This document shows positions 8,191-17,833 of a DNA stretch of 64,000 nt, piece by piece (within the stretch, counting starts at the first letter, position 1; each line of letters starts with the position of its first letter). This DNA comes from Frateuria_A sp049727805 (GTDB taxonomy: Bacteria > Pseudomonadota > Gammaproteobacteria > Xanthomonadales > Rhodanobacteraceae): NCBI RefSeq assembly GCF_049727805.1, contig NZ_JBCNYA010000012.1, positions 1 through 64,000 on the forward strand. Reading direction: 5' to 3'. The translations under genes were made by a program, and so were the position numbers. Under the pieces are notes generated by a model. The model did no database searches, was not told where the DNA came from, and was given only the letters and a program-made list of their open reading frames with translations.

Positions 8191-8624
8191 TGCCAGTTCC
8201 CGAGATCCTTGCTGTAGCCGTCGCCGCCGGGCTGGCCGTCCTGGCCGTAGAACACCAGGTCGTAGCTGCCGTGCTCGCCCGGCGCCTTGTAGCCGAAGGC
8301 GTGGCCGAACGGATCGACCAGGTCGGACGGCTTGGCGTACGGGCCCTGCCAGTTCGGAGCGTTCGGCGGCTTCTTGACCAGCGCATCGAGGCTGGCCGGC
8401 GGCGAACCGTTGTCCAGCGAGTAGTTCTCGATCTTCTGGCCCAGCGTCATGAGCTGCGCCTTGCCCGCGCCGTACTTGCCCTTGTCCACGCTGCCGCCGA
8501 CCTGGCGCACGACGATCGCGCCGATGATGCCGATCAGCACGATCACCGCGAGCATTTCCAGCAGGGTGAAGCCGCGCGCGCGGCGGGGGCGCATCGGGCG
8601 GTTGCGTGGGTATGTCGAACTCAT
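8187..8624 (-). CDS. gspG: Major pseudopilin GspG
   Basis: Major subunit of the type II secretion pseudopilus. I choose the ATG at 8624 because GGAGAGTGCA sits just upstream; this gives 145 residues with a leader of ordinary length ending ARG/FTLLEMLAVI. The C-terminal half shows the GspG calcium-loop region and the ending KDLGNW. A GTG at 8636 would add four residues. This gene lacks the leader cassette present in the three minor pseudopilin genes that follow. Confidence 0.95.
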   Translation of the reverse strand: MSSTYPRNRPMRPRRARGFTLLEMLAVIVLIGIIGAIVVRQVGGSVDKGKYGAGKAQLMTLGQKIENYSLDNGSPPASLDALVKKPPNAPNWQGPYAKPSDLVDPFGHAFGYKAPGEHGSYDLVFYGQDGQPGGDGYSKDLGNWQ

Positions 8625-8638
8625 TGCACTCTCCACAT

Positions 8639-9856
8639 CTATTGAATGTTCGCCGTGAGGCTCAGCAGCGGCAGCAGGATCGCCGCCATGATGATCGCCA
8701 CCAGCACCGTCATCACGATCGTCAGCGCCGGCACCAGCGCGGCCAGCAGGCGGTCGATCGCGCGCTTGGATTCGACGTCGAAGGTGTCGGCGACCTTCAG
8801 CAGCATGCTGTCCAGCTGCCCGGCCTCCTCGCCCACCTGCACCATTTGCAGGGACAGCCGCGGGAAGCGTTGTGAACGCGCCAGCGCTGCGCTCAAACCG
8901 CCGCCTCCCTTGACCTGCTCGGCAGCCTGGGCGAGCGCGTCGTCCAGCGCGGTGTTGCCGGTGACCTGCCGTGCGATGCCCAACGCGGCCAGCAGCGGCA
9001 CGCCGTTCTTAAGGAGCGTGCCCAGCGTGCGGGCGATGCGTGCGGTCTCCACCTTCAGCAGTAACGGCCCGATCACGCGCAGGGTCAACAGCTTCGCGTG
9101 CCAGGCCATGCGCTGCACCGGGTCGCGCAGGCGCGCGCGCCAAGCCGCGATGCCCGCGATCAGCACGATCAGCAGCAGCCACCACCAGCCCTGCAGCACC
9201 TGGCCGATGAACAGCACGACCCGCGTGATCCACGGGATCGGCACCTGCATGTCCTGGAAGATCGGCACAAACTGCGGCACCACGTAAGCCAGCAGCAATA
9301 CCAGCGAGCCGAGCACGCCGACCAGCAGGAACGCCGGATAGATCAGCGCATTAATGATGCTGCCGCGCAGCAGCTGGGCGCGCTCGAGGTAATCGGCCAG
9401 GCGCCGCAAGGTGTCTTCCAGCGAACCGCCCGCCTCGCCGGCGCGCACCAGCGAGATGTACAGCCGCGGGAACACGCCGTGCTCCTCGTCCAGCGCCTGC
9501 GACAGCGTGGTGCCGCCGCGCACGCGGTCGCGCACGCGCTCGACCAGGCGCCTGGCGCGCTCGGCCTCGGGCAGCTCCATCAGGATGCCCAGCGCGCGGT
9601 CCAGCGGCTGGCCCGCGCCGAGCAGGGTCGCCAGTTGATGGGTGAACTGCGCCAACTGGTCGCCGGTGAAGGGGCCGCGCTTGAACAACGCGGCGAACGC
9701 CGAGCCTTCACCTAGCGCGTCGGCCGGGCGCGCCTCCAGCGGCGTGTGGCCCTGGTCCTGCAGGCGGCCGATCGCCTCCTCCAGGCTGGGGGCCTCGATC
9801 TGGCCCTGCAGCATCTCGCCGGCGGCGCTGATGGCGCGGTAGCGGAACTGGGCCAT
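8639..9856 (-). CDS. gspF: Type II secretion inner-membrane platform protein GspF
   Basis: Polytopic core of the inner-membrane platform that couples GspE to pseudopilus growth. The 405-residue protein has the two repeated cytoplasmic T2SSF domains (about 70-190 and 270-395) and three membrane segments, with the typical N-terminus MAQFRYRAIS. GAGGGG precedes the start. It is separated from gspE by a 215-bp gap holding a palindromic repeat pair, the only large gap in the operon, so a second promoter or processing point there is possible. Confidence 0.96.
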   Translation of the reverse strand: MAQFRYRAISAAGEMLQGQIEAPSLEEAIGRLQDQGHTPLEARPADALGEGSAFAALFKRGPFTGDQLAQFTHQLATLLGAGQPLDRALGILMELPEAERARRLVERVRDRVRGGTTLSQALDEEHGVFPRLYISLVRAGEAGGSLEDTLRRLADYLERAQLLRGSIINALIYPAFLLVGVLGSLVLLLAYVVPQFVPIFQDMQVPIPWITRVVLFIGQVLQGWWWLLLIVLIAGIAAWRARLRDPVQRMAWHAKLLTLRVIGPLLLKVETARIARTLGTLLKNGVPLLAALGIARQVTGNTALDDALAQAAEQVKGGGGLSAALARSQRFPRLSLQMVQVGEEAGQLDSMLLKVADTFDVESKRAIDRLLAALVPALTIVMTVLVAIIMAAILLPLLSLTANIQ

Positions 9857-9880
9857 GTCAGCCCCTCGGCAAATCTAGCT

Positions 9881-10048
9881 CCCTCTCCCCTCCGGGGAGA
9901 GGGTTGGGGTGAGGGGCCATGGCTTGCGGGAAGAGAAGGGCGGAGCTGGGCGTGCTCCTGCTTTTCAGCATAAGAGCCGCCGCTCCATGAGAGTTCCGGG
10001 CGAGCCCCGGCCCCTCACCCCGACCCTCTCCCCAAAGGGGAGAGGGAG
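9881..10048. repeat. Inverted pair of REP-type palindromes
   Basis: The gap between gspE and gspF contains the palindromic unit CTCTCCCCTCCGGGGAGAG followed by GGTTGGGGTGAGGGG (9881-9916) and a second copy in opposite orientation (10011-10048). The same unit recurs at 21987, 22367, 27943, about 40815 and 40952. The pair can fold into a cruciform or a long mRNA hairpin inside the xps transcript. Confidence 0.85.
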
Positions 10049-10071
10049 CAAGGGCACCGGCCCGCGCGGCA

Positions 10072-11802
10072 TCAGCCCTCCTGCGTGACACGCAGCACCT
10101 CCTCGAGGGTGGTGACGCCGGCCACCGCCTTGGCGATGCCGTCCTCGTACATGGTGCGCATGCCCTCGGCGCGGGCCACCCGCTCGATCTCGCTGGCGTC
10201 GGCGCGCTGCATCACCAGCCGGCGCAGCGGCTCGCTCATCACCAGGAACTCGACGATGGCGCGGCGGCCGCGGTATCCGGTGGGATTGGCGGCGCTGCTG
10301 CCCGGTTTCCACAGCCGGATCGGGCGCGCGTCGGTGTATTTCTCCAGCTCGAATTCGGCGATCACCTCGGGCGAGGCCTCGTAGGGAATCGCCGTTTCCG
10401 GATCGAGCCGGCGCACCAGCCGCTGCGCCAGGATCGCGTTGACGGTCGAACCGAGCAGGTAATCCTCCACACCCATGTCGAGCAGCCGGGTGACACCGCC
10501 GGCGGCCGAGTTGGTATGCAGCGTGGACAGCACCAGGTGACCGGTCAGCGCGGACTGGATCGCAATGCGGCAGGTTTCCAGGTCGCGCATCTCGCCGATC
10601 ATGATCACGTCCGGATCCTGGCGCATGATCGAGCGCAGCGCGTTGGCGAAATCCAGCCCGATCTGCGGCTTGACCTGGATCTGGTTGATGCCCTCGAGCT
10701 GGTACTCGACCGGGTCCTCGACGGTGATGATCTTCACGTCCGGCGTGTTGATCCGCGAGAGCGCGGTGTACAGCGTGGTGGTCTTGCCCGAACCGGTCGG
10801 GCCGGTCACCAGCAGGATGCCGTTGGGGCGCTCCAGCACGTCGACGAAGCGCTTCTCGAACGCGGGCGTGAAGCCCAGCGAGGCGAAATCGAATACCACC
10901 GACTCGCGATCGAGGATACGCATCACCACCGACTCGCCGTAGGCGGTCGGCACGGTCGACACGCGCAGGTCCAGCTCCTTGCCCTGCACGCGCAACTGGA
11001 TGCGCCCGTCCTGCGGCAGCCGGCGTTCGGCGATGTTGAGCTTGGCCATGATCTTGACGCGACTGATCACCGCCGCGGTGGACGAGGACGGCGGCGCCTC
11101 GACCTCGTGCAGCACGCCGTCGATGCGGTAGCGCACCTTCAGGCGGTTCTCGAATGGCTCGATGTGCACGTCGGAGGCGCGCTGCTCGACCGCGCGCTGC
11201 AGGATGAGATTCACCAGGCGGATCACCGGCGCCTCGGAGGCGAGGTCGCGCAGGTGCTCGACGTCGTCCTCCTCGCTGGATTCCCCACCGAGATTTTCGA
11301 CGATCGTGCCCATCGCCGAACGGCCGGTGCCGTGGTAGCGCTCGATCAGGTCGTCGATCTCCGAGCGCAGGCCGATGCGCAGCGCCACCGGCCGGCCGGC
11401 GGCCAGTTCCACCGCCTGCAGCGGGTAGGGATCGGCCGGGTCGGCCACCACCAGCGCCAGGTCGTCCTCGCCTTCGCGCAGCAGCACCACGTGCTGCTGC
11501 TTGAGGAAGCGCAGCGAGAGTTCGGGCTCGGCCGGCGGCATTTCCGGCGCGTCGCGCGCGGCCAGCAACGGCACGCCGAGCAGCTCGGACCAGGCGTCGG
11601 CCAGGTCGCGCTCGGACACCAGCCCGAGCCGCGCCAGCAGCGCGGTCAGGGTGCCTTCGGGCGCCTCCTCGTGCAGCCGTCGCGCACGATGGAGGTCGCT
11701 GTCCTTGAGGTTGCCGCGCGACACCAGGAGTGCGCAGACCGCCGCTTCACGGTCGTCCACGGAGAGCGCCCAGGTGGCCGCCGGCGTTGGAACTGCCGAC
11801 AT
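10072..11802 (-). CDS. gspE: Type II secretion ATPase GspE
   Basis: Cytoplasmic hexameric ATPase that powers pseudopilus assembly. I start at the ATG preceded by GGGAGA, giving 576 residues with the conserved N-terminal GspL-binding domain. Walker A GPTGSGKTT is at 334-342, the Walker B region DVIMIGEMRD at 398-407 and the His box STLHTN at 426-431. The segment between AQRLVRRL and GYRGRRAI (about 458-513), which in most GspE proteins holds two CxxC pairs binding zinc, has no cysteine here. First gene of the xps-type operon. Confidence 0.96.
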   Translation of the reverse strand: MSAVPTPAATWALSVDDREAAVCALLVSRGNLKDSDLHRARRLHEEAPEGTLTALLARLGLVSERDLADAWSELLGVPLLAARDAPEMPPAEPELSLRFLKQQHVVLLREGEDDLALVVADPADPYPLQAVELAAGRPVALRIGLRSEIDDLIERYHGTGRSAMGTIVENLGGESSEEDDVEHLRDLASEAPVIRLVNLILQRAVEQRASDVHIEPFENRLKVRYRIDGVLHEVEAPPSSSTAAVISRVKIMAKLNIAERRLPQDGRIQLRVQGKELDLRVSTVPTAYGESVVMRILDRESVVFDFASLGFTPAFEKRFVDVLERPNGILLVTGPTGSGKTTTLYTALSRINTPDVKIITVEDPVEYQLEGINQIQVKPQIGLDFANALRSIMRQDPDVIMIGEMRDLETCRIAIQSALTGHLVLSTLHTNSAAGGVTRLLDMGVEDYLLGSTVNAILAQRLVRRLDPETAIPYEASPEVIAEFELEKYTDARPIRLWKPGSSAANPTGYRGRRAIVEFLVMSEPLRRLVMQRADASEIERVARAEGMRTMYEDGIAKAVAGVTTLEEVLRVTQEG

Positions 11803-12009
11803 GCAGTGTCTCCCGCCAGTCACGTCAACCCGCCAACACCCCCTGCGTCGACGAGAAAAACCATTGGTAGCACATCCCCCGGCCCGGGCGCGAGCGCGCG
11901 GCGGGGATGCCGTGGAACTTCGGACTAACATCACGCCGGCAAGTTCAGCGCGACGTGAAACGGCCGGCACCCGCCGCGGGCGACGGCTGTCCCGGCTTTG
12001 CCGTGGCGC

Positions 12010-13680
12010 TTACCAGCCTACGCCCAGGCCCACGCCACCGGATGTCTCGCTGCCGCTGACCGCCGCGCCGAAGGTCAGGCTGGCGTGCGAGGACAGCTGG
12101 CGGGAATAGCCCACCGCCAGCGCCGCCTGGTTGTGGTAACCGCCGACGCCGACGCCCAACCGGTTGGGGCTGTTGATGCCCTGGGTGCTGAACGCCATCT
12201 GCGCCATCGCCGCACCCATGGCGCCAACCGCATCCACACGGTTGTTGACGGTGCGGAAGCGGTCGTCCATGTCGTGCCGCAGGCTGGCGACGTCGGTGCC
12301 CATGGTGGCCACGCGCTGGTCGGTGTAGGCCCGCGCGGTGGCCAGCGCCTGGTCGACCTGCCCGGTATTGGCAGCGTCGGTGGGCGCGGTGCCGGGCGCC
12401 ACGTTGGTGATCCGGCGCTGCCGGGTGGCGTTGCCGACCGACACCGTATCGGCGCTGTCGGCCACCGACCCCTGGCCCAGCGCCACCGCGCCGTCGGCGG
12501 TGACCACCGCGCCCTGGCCGAGCGCGGTGCCGGAAGGCGCGATCACCGTGGCGCTTTCGCCGACCGCCACCGCGTTCGTCGCGTCCGGGCCGATCGCCGC
12601 GTTGGCGCCCAGCGCGGTGCTGCCGTCAGCCAGCACCAGCGCGTTGCCGCCGACCGCGGTGTCGTTGGGACCGGCGGCATAGCTGGCGCCGCCCAGCGCC
12701 ACGCTCGACGGGCCGTCGCTCTCGGCGCCGAAGCCGCCCGCGAGGGAGTAGTCGCCCGCGCTCAGCGAGCCGTAGCCGAGCGCGGTGGACAGGAAGCCCT
12801 GCGCCACGCTGTAGCCACCCAGCGCCACCGCGCCGGCGTCGAGCGCACCGCTGTTGAAACCGACCGACGTCGACTGCTCGCCCAGCGCGCCGCCCGGTGC
12901 GTCGGAGCCTTCCTGCGAACCGATGCCGATGGCGTAGGCGCCGCTGGCGTTGGCGTCGGTGCCCAGCGCCGTGCTGTTGGTGCCGGTGGAGGCCGCATTG
13001 AGGCCAAGCGCCGTGGCTCCATCGTTGCCGGCGAAAGCCGCCGCGCCGATCGCCGACGCACCGGCACCCTGGGCCCAGGCACCGTTGCCCTGCGCGGTGG
13101 CGTTGTCGCCCAGCGCCACGCTCTGGTAGCCCGAGGCCAGCGCGCCCCGGCCGCTGGATACCGCCAGCGAACCCAGCGCGATCGAACCCTCGCCTTCGGC
13201 CAGGGTGGCGTAGAAACCATTGTCCGGATCCGGGTCGCCGCCGCCGATGGCGATGCTTCCACGATCGGACGACTGCGCATTGGCGCCCAGTGCCACGCTG
13301 TTGTAGCCGTCGGCGCCGGCATTGGTACCGCCGGCGAAGGAACCCTGCCCGGTGGCGTAGGACAGCGAGCCGACCGCGGTGCTGTCCACGCCGTCGGCGC
13401 CGGCACCCGCGCCCAGCGCGGTGGCGCCAAAGGCGGAGGCCTCGGTGTCGTAGCCGGTGCCGTCGACCGGATCGACGTAGGTACTGCCGACCGCGGTGGC
13501 CGAGTCGTCGGTGGCGGTGGCGGCGCTGCCACAGGCGAAGGCATTGGTGCCACTGGCCACCGGCGCCAGGCCGCTACCCATCGTGCAGGTATCGCCGGCG
13601 TAGGCGGCCGGCGCCAACGCCAGCGTCAATGCGCCGGCCAGCGCCAGGCGGCGGGCACGGCGGCGGGAAGGAAGGTTCAT
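12010..13680 (-). CDS. YadA-like trimeric autotransporter adhesin
   Basis: Predicted surface adhesin exported through the type Vc route. The 556-residue protein has a signal peptide cleaved near AYA/GD, then about 400 residues of imperfect YadA-head repeats (SxALGxxAxA type), a neck motif around VSVGNATRQRRITNVA, a short coiled-coil stalk and a C-terminal YadA membrane anchor ending GVGLGVGW. GAGGAGA precedes the ATG. The stalk is very short, so most of the passenger is head. The ligand cannot be predicted. It is followed by gspE at a distance and does not look co-transcribed with it. Confidence 0.92.
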   Translation of the reverse strand: MNLPSRRRARRLALAGALTLALAPAAYAGDTCTMGSGLAPVASGTNAFACGSAATATDDSATAVGSTYVDPVDGTGYDTEASAFGATALGAGAGADGVDSTAVGSLSYATGQGSFAGGTNAGADGYNSVALGANAQSSDRGSIAIGGGDPDPDNGFYATLAEGEGSIALGSLAVSSGRGALASGYQSVALGDNATAQGNGAWAQGAGASAIGAAAFAGNDGATALGLNAASTGTNSTALGTDANASGAYAIGIGSQEGSDAPGGALGEQSTSVGFNSGALDAGAVALGGYSVAQGFLSTALGYGSLSAGDYSLAGGFGAESDGPSSVALGGASYAAGPNDTAVGGNALVLADGSTALGANAAIGPDATNAVAVGESATVIAPSGTALGQGAVVTADGAVALGQGSVADSADTVSVGNATRQRRITNVAPGTAPTDAANTGQVDQALATARAYTDQRVATMGTDVASLRHDMDDRFRTVNNRVDAVGAMGAAMAQMAFSTQGINSPNRLGVGVGGYHNQAALAVGYSRQLSSHASLTFGAAVSGSETSGGVGLGVGW

Positions 13681-13740
13681 CGGTTTCTCCTCGAAGGCGA
13701 AGCGACGCGACGCGCAGCCCACCGGGCCGGCGCGCGGGAA

Positions 13741-13777
13741 GAAAAAGGGAAGCGGTCGCGCGAGGTCGCGCGACCGC
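13741..13777 (-). terminator. Intrinsic terminator after the M4 protease gene
   Basis: A 12-bp perfect stem (GCGGTCGCGCGA, 13752-13763, with 13766-13777) is followed on the minus strand by CTTCCCTTTTTC. It lies just beyond the stop of the metalloprotease gene. Confidence 0.75.
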
Positions 13778-13783
13778 AGAAGC

Positions 13784-15361
13784 TCAGCGCGACGTGCTGT
13801 TGCAGGCCACGCCGACCACACCGAAGGCGTTGGCGACGTCGACGACGTTGTAGCCGCGATCATCCGCCGCCTGCTCTACCCCGCAGGCGCCGCCATCGAA
13901 GGTCTCGTCGGGCGCCCAGTACAGCGCGTTGGCGTCATGGAACACCTCGAACGCCATGCGCGTGTTCCAGCCGGCGGTCTTGGCCAACGTGCAGAACGCG
14001 CGGTTGTAGACGCCGCTGGTGTAGTGCACGTCCAGGCGGTCGTTGTACTGGCTGGCGTTGTCGATCGAACCGCCGTCGTTGCTCGGGGTGCACATGTCGC
14101 GCAGGTACGGCGCGCCGAGCGCCGGCTTGACCATCTCGGCACCGACCAGGAAATCGTTGCTGCCGCGGTCGTAGTACTTCACTGCCTCGCCGGCCATGTC
14201 GGAGAACGCCTCGTTCATGCCGCCGGACTGGCCGGTGTATTCCAGGCCCGCATGCTGCTCGGTGAAGCCGTGGCTGATCTCGTGGCCGGTCACGTCCAGC
14301 ACCACGAAGGGATAGAAGTACTGGTCGCCGTCGCCGAACACCATCTCGGCACCGTCCCAGAACGCGTTTTCGTAGTTGGTGCCGTAGTGCACCCACATGT
14401 GCAGCTGCATCGGGCTGCCGTCGCCATTGCGCAGTGGTGGTTCGCCGAACCAGCTGGAGTACATGTCGTACACCACGCCGCCGAAGTGGTGGGCGTCGTT
14501 GATCGGCGAGTAGGCGCCGTTGGTAGCGTCGCCCATGCTGGTCCAGCCGGCCGGATCGGTGCCCGCGCAGCCGAACGACCACAGTGCGATGCGCTGGCCA
14601 CCGGCCAGGTTGTAGGTCGCCACCTTGTCGTCCTGCAGGTAGCAGGCGCTGCCGATGCGGGTGGCATCGAGCAGTTCCTGGCCAGGGCCGGAGCCGTCAT
14701 ACCAGTACAGGCCGGTGGCACCGTTGCCGCCGGGGCCGTTGGCCTGGATCGCCACGGGCGTGCCGCCAGGCGGACGGCGGCCGCTGGTCAGGCCGTCCCA
14801 ATGGCGGATCACCTGCCCGGTATTGGCGTCGACGATCGCGGTCGGACGCGACATCCGGCCGCGCACGTTGACCAGGTAGGAGGTGCGATAGACCAGCCGC
14901 GCCTTACCCTTGGCCTGCGGATAGACGAACAGCTCGCTCTGCACGTGGCTGGCCGACTCGCGCTGCTGGCCCAGCTTCGCCTGCAGCGCCTTCTGCGCCT
15001 GAGCGCCGGTGAGGTGCGGACGCACCGACGGCAGCGTGGTGACCAGGCTGCCTTCGGCGACGCCCTGGGCGCTCACCACGTTGCCGGCGCGGTCGCGCTC
15101 GACGGCTAGGCTGCGGCCGTAGACCGGCACGCCTTGGAAGGTCTGCCGTTCGCGCGTCTTGATCGTGCCGCGCATGGTGCGCACATGGGTGCCGGCGGCG
15201 AAGGTGCTGCCCTTGCCCAGGCCCAGCCGGGCAGCCAGCGTGGCCGGGGCGAGATGGCCGAGGCGACCGGTGTGGACGTGGACCGGCGTGGCTTCGCACA
15301 GCGACACCGAGGCGCAGCCGAGCGCGGCGAACATCGCGCCGGCGAGCTTCTTGTGAAACAT
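13784..15361 (-). CDS. Secreted M4 (thermolysin-like) metalloprotease
   Basis: Zinc endopeptidase made as a preproenzyme of 525 residues. A signal peptide (about 1-23) is followed by an FTP/PepSY propeptide (about 45-185). The catalytic domain has HEISH at 360-364, the third zinc ligand Glu384 in GGMNEAFSD and the catalytic His446 in DVHYTSG. All expected active-site residues are present. GGGGGA precedes the start. Location a few kilobases from a complete type II secretion operon suggests, but does not prove, that it is exported by that system. Confidence 0.95.
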   Translation of the reverse strand: MFHKKLAGAMFAALGCASVSLCEATPVHVHTGRLGHLAPATLAARLGLGKGSTFAAGTHVRTMRGTIKTRERQTFQGVPVYGRSLAVERDRAGNVVSAQGVAEGSLVTTLPSVRPHLTGAQAQKALQAKLGQQRESASHVQSELFVYPQAKGKARLVYRTSYLVNVRGRMSRPTAIVDANTGQVIRHWDGLTSGRRPPGGTPVAIQANGPGGNGATGLYWYDGSGPGQELLDATRIGSACYLQDDKVATYNLAGGQRIALWSFGCAGTDPAGWTSMGDATNGAYSPINDAHHFGGVVYDMYSSWFGEPPLRNGDGSPMQLHMWVHYGTNYENAFWDGAEMVFGDGDQYFYPFVVLDVTGHEISHGFTEQHAGLEYTGQSGGMNEAFSDMAGEAVKYYDRGSNDFLVGAEMVKPALGAPYLRDMCTPSNDGGSIDNASQYNDRLDVHYTSGVYNRAFCTLAKTAGWNTRMAFEVFHDANALYWAPDETFDGGACGVEQAADDRGYNVVDVANAFGVVGVACNSTSR

Positions 15362-15565
15362 GGTTTTCCCCCTGCAGACGATGGCCCCGGGACGCTGCCG
15401 CTGGGCCTTGAGTGGCGCTGCCATTCCTTGGAAACGACAACTTCATCACGTTATGCAGGGTTGACAGGAGCGTCAATTGCGAAATTTTCCAAAGGCAGCC
15501 GGCCCGCCGTTCTGTTAGGGCAGCCGCTCGAACGACGCGGGACCGTCGCTTTTCCGTCATGCGCA

Positions 15566-15590
15566 GGCCGGCGGCGTGACGCCGCCGGCC
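15566..15590. terminator. Perfect GC-rich hairpin after the S8 protease gene
   Basis: GGCCGGCGGCG and its exact complement flank a TGA loop, an 11-bp stem just past the S8 protease stop. There is no strong U-tract, so its action as a terminator is uncertain; it may instead protect the 3' end. Confidence 0.5.
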
Positions 15591-15599
15591 CGGGCGTGC

Positions 15600-17564
15600 T
15601 CAGCGCATGACGGTGTAGCTACCCAGCACGCTGACGCCGCGGTAGGCCGTCCTCCCCACCACGGTGACGTACCAGCTGCCGGCGGCCGGGCGGTTCAGCA
15701 CCACCGACTCGTCGGTGCCGGGATGGGCCGAACGGCAGTGATAGTCCTGCAGCGTGGCCGGCATGCCCTGCTTGACGTACAGGGTGACGTCGCCGCTGCC
15801 GCCGGTCGTGCGTAGACGCAGCCTGCCGGCGCCGGCGGGCACGTCGATGCGATACACCACCTGGCTGCCCTTGGCGCCCGCCTGGCCGGTGCGCGCGATG
15901 CCGTTGCTCAGCACGATCGCCTGGCTGCCCGACGTGGCTTGGCCGATGGCCATGCTCACCGCGGCGTAGCTGTCCAGGATGCCGGCACCGATCAAGCGGT
16001 CGGGCGCCACCTTGGGCGTGGCCGCGGTGCGCTTGAGGATGTCCAGCACCTGCGTGGGCGACAGCGGCTTGAGGCCACGGGCCAGGCGTGCGGCCTGCAT
16101 CAGCGCGACAGTACCGCTGACGTGCGGCGTCGCCTGCGAGGTGCCTGCGTAGCCGGCGTAGCTGGAATCGTCGGCCACCGGTTTGGTGGTGCCGCTGTTG
16201 AGCGCCTGCCAGACGAAGCCATCGGAGACCTGCTTGCCGCTGTCCTTGTCGCCGGCGTAGATGCCGCCGCCAGGCGCGGCCAGGTCGATCCCGCGGCCGT
16301 AGTTGGAGTAGTACGCGCGCCGGCTGGTGATGCCGGTGGCGGCCACGGTGACCGTACCGGGGCAACTGGCCGGCGAGTAGTTGGTCACGTTGTCGCCGTC
16401 GTTGCCGGCCGCCACCACCACGGTGGCACCGCGCCGGTTGGCCAGCGCGATCGCCTGGCCCATCGGGTCGTCCGCCGTGCAATGGCCGTAGCCGCCGAGG
16501 CTCAGGTTGATCACCCTGGCCGGATGGGTGTTGTCCGGCACACCGGTCACGTGGCCGCCGGCGGCCCAGATGATCGCGTCGCTGATGTCGCTGTCGAAGC
16601 CGCCGCAGTGGCCGAGCACGCGGATCGGCAGCACGCGCGCGCGGTAGGCGATGCCGGCCAGGCCGACGCCGTTGTTGGTGCGCTCGGCCCCGACCGTGCT
16701 GGCCACGTGGGTGCCGTGCCAGGAACTCGGCTGCGGCGGATAGAACTCGTCCGTGCACATCGATTCCCACGGTTCGCTGGTGGTCCAGTCGCCGGGATCC
16801 CAGCCGCCCGGCTTGCGGCCGTCCCGCTTGCGGCCGGACAGCAGGTGGTCGGTGATGAAGTCGTAGCCGGCATCGGCGAGTTGGGTGTTCACGTCCACGT
16901 GGCTGGTGATGCCGGTGTCCAGCACCGCGATCACGATGCCGTGGCCGTTGGCGCCGTTGGCCAGGCTCCATGCGGCGTTGACCCGCGAGCCGCCGAAGTT
17001 GCGGTCACCGAAGGCGGTGGCGAGGCCGCTGGGCGCCTTCAGGTCCCACTGGTAGTCGCGGTATTGCGGATCGCTCGGCTGCAACGTACTCGGCCGCAGC
17101 GTGGCGGGCGCGGCGATGTCGGCCACTGGATGGCGCAGCACGTCCGGCGCCACGTGCAGCACCGCCGGATTGCTGGCGATCTGCGCCATCAGCGCGGCGG
17201 CTTCGTCGCGGTCGAGCTTGCGCGAGGTGCGCAGCAGGTCGGCGCCGATCGCCAGCCGTCGCCCGTAGGCCGCCTGCACGGGTGCTTGCATCCGGCCCTG
17301 CGGTCCGAGCGTGGCGCGCATCAGGCCGGCGCGATCCAGCGCCACGCCCATGCTCTGTTGCATAAGCGTCGGGTTGGCGCGTTCGGCGCTGCCGGGGCGC
17401 CAGGTGACGATGAAGCGGTCGTAACGCCCGTTGGCCTTCAACGAGCTGATGTTGTAGTGGGTGGCGCCGAGTCCGCTGGTGGTCGTGGCGGCCTGCGCCG
17501 CCATGGAGACGGCCAAGGCCAGAGAGGCGCCGAGCAGCGCCCCGATCCGCATACGATTTGCCAT
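15600..17564 (-). CDS. Secreted S8 subtilisin-like serine protease
   Basis: Extracellular serine protease preproenzyme of 654 residues. It has a signal peptide ending near AQA/ATT, an inhibitor-like propeptide to about residue 160, and a catalytic domain with Asp216 (AVLDTG), His283 (HGTHVAS), oxyanion Asn388 (AAGNDG) and Ser476 (GTSQATPH). A C-terminal PPC-type beta domain (about 560-654) is usually removed after export. GGGGAA lies before the ATG at 17564. Together with the M4 protease it forms a pair of probable type II secretion substrates. Confidence 0.95.
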   Translation of the reverse strand: MANRMRIGALLGASLALAVSMAAQAATTTSGLGATHYNISSLKANGRYDRFIVTWRPGSAERANPTLMQQSMGVALDRAGLMRATLGPQGRMQAPVQAAYGRRLAIGADLLRTSRKLDRDEAAALMAQIASNPAVLHVAPDVLRHPVADIAAPATLRPSTLQPSDPQYRDYQWDLKAPSGLATAFGDRNFGGSRVNAAWSLANGANGHGIVIAVLDTGITSHVDVNTQLADAGYDFITDHLLSGRKRDGRKPGGWDPGDWTTSEPWESMCTDEFYPPQPSSWHGTHVASTVGAERTNNGVGLAGIAYRARVLPIRVLGHCGGFDSDISDAIIWAAGGHVTGVPDNTHPARVINLSLGGYGHCTADDPMGQAIALANRRGATVVVAAGNDGDNVTNYSPASCPGTVTVAATGITSRRAYYSNYGRGIDLAAPGGGIYAGDKDSGKQVSDGFVWQALNSGTTKPVADDSSYAGYAGTSQATPHVSGTVALMQAARLARGLKPLSPTQVLDILKRTAATPKVAPDRLIGAGILDSYAAVSMAIGQATSGSQAIVLSNGIARTGQAGAKGSQVVYRIDVPAGAGRLRLRTTGGSGDVTLYVKQGMPATLQDYHCRSAHPGTDESVVLNRPAAGSWYVTVVGRTAYRGVSVLGSYTVMR

Positions 17565-17833
17565 GAAGTGATTCCCCGATCTTGAGTGCCCGCCGCCTTG
17601 CACGGCGAGCTTTACTGCACGGGTGCCTGAGTCCCCGCTTCCGTTGACGATGGTTGCCGTGAAGGCGTCCTGCCGGCTGTCGCGAGACTGCATCACCAAC
17701 GCCCACCGCTTCCCTGCCACCGTCGCCTCGCACGCTAGGCAGTCGTCCGTCACTTCGGCGTGACAGCGGGCGCGGCGGTGCGTCCTTGCCAATCCGCCGC
17801 GCTTTGCAACAATGATCGCTTTGCGGGCAAGCC

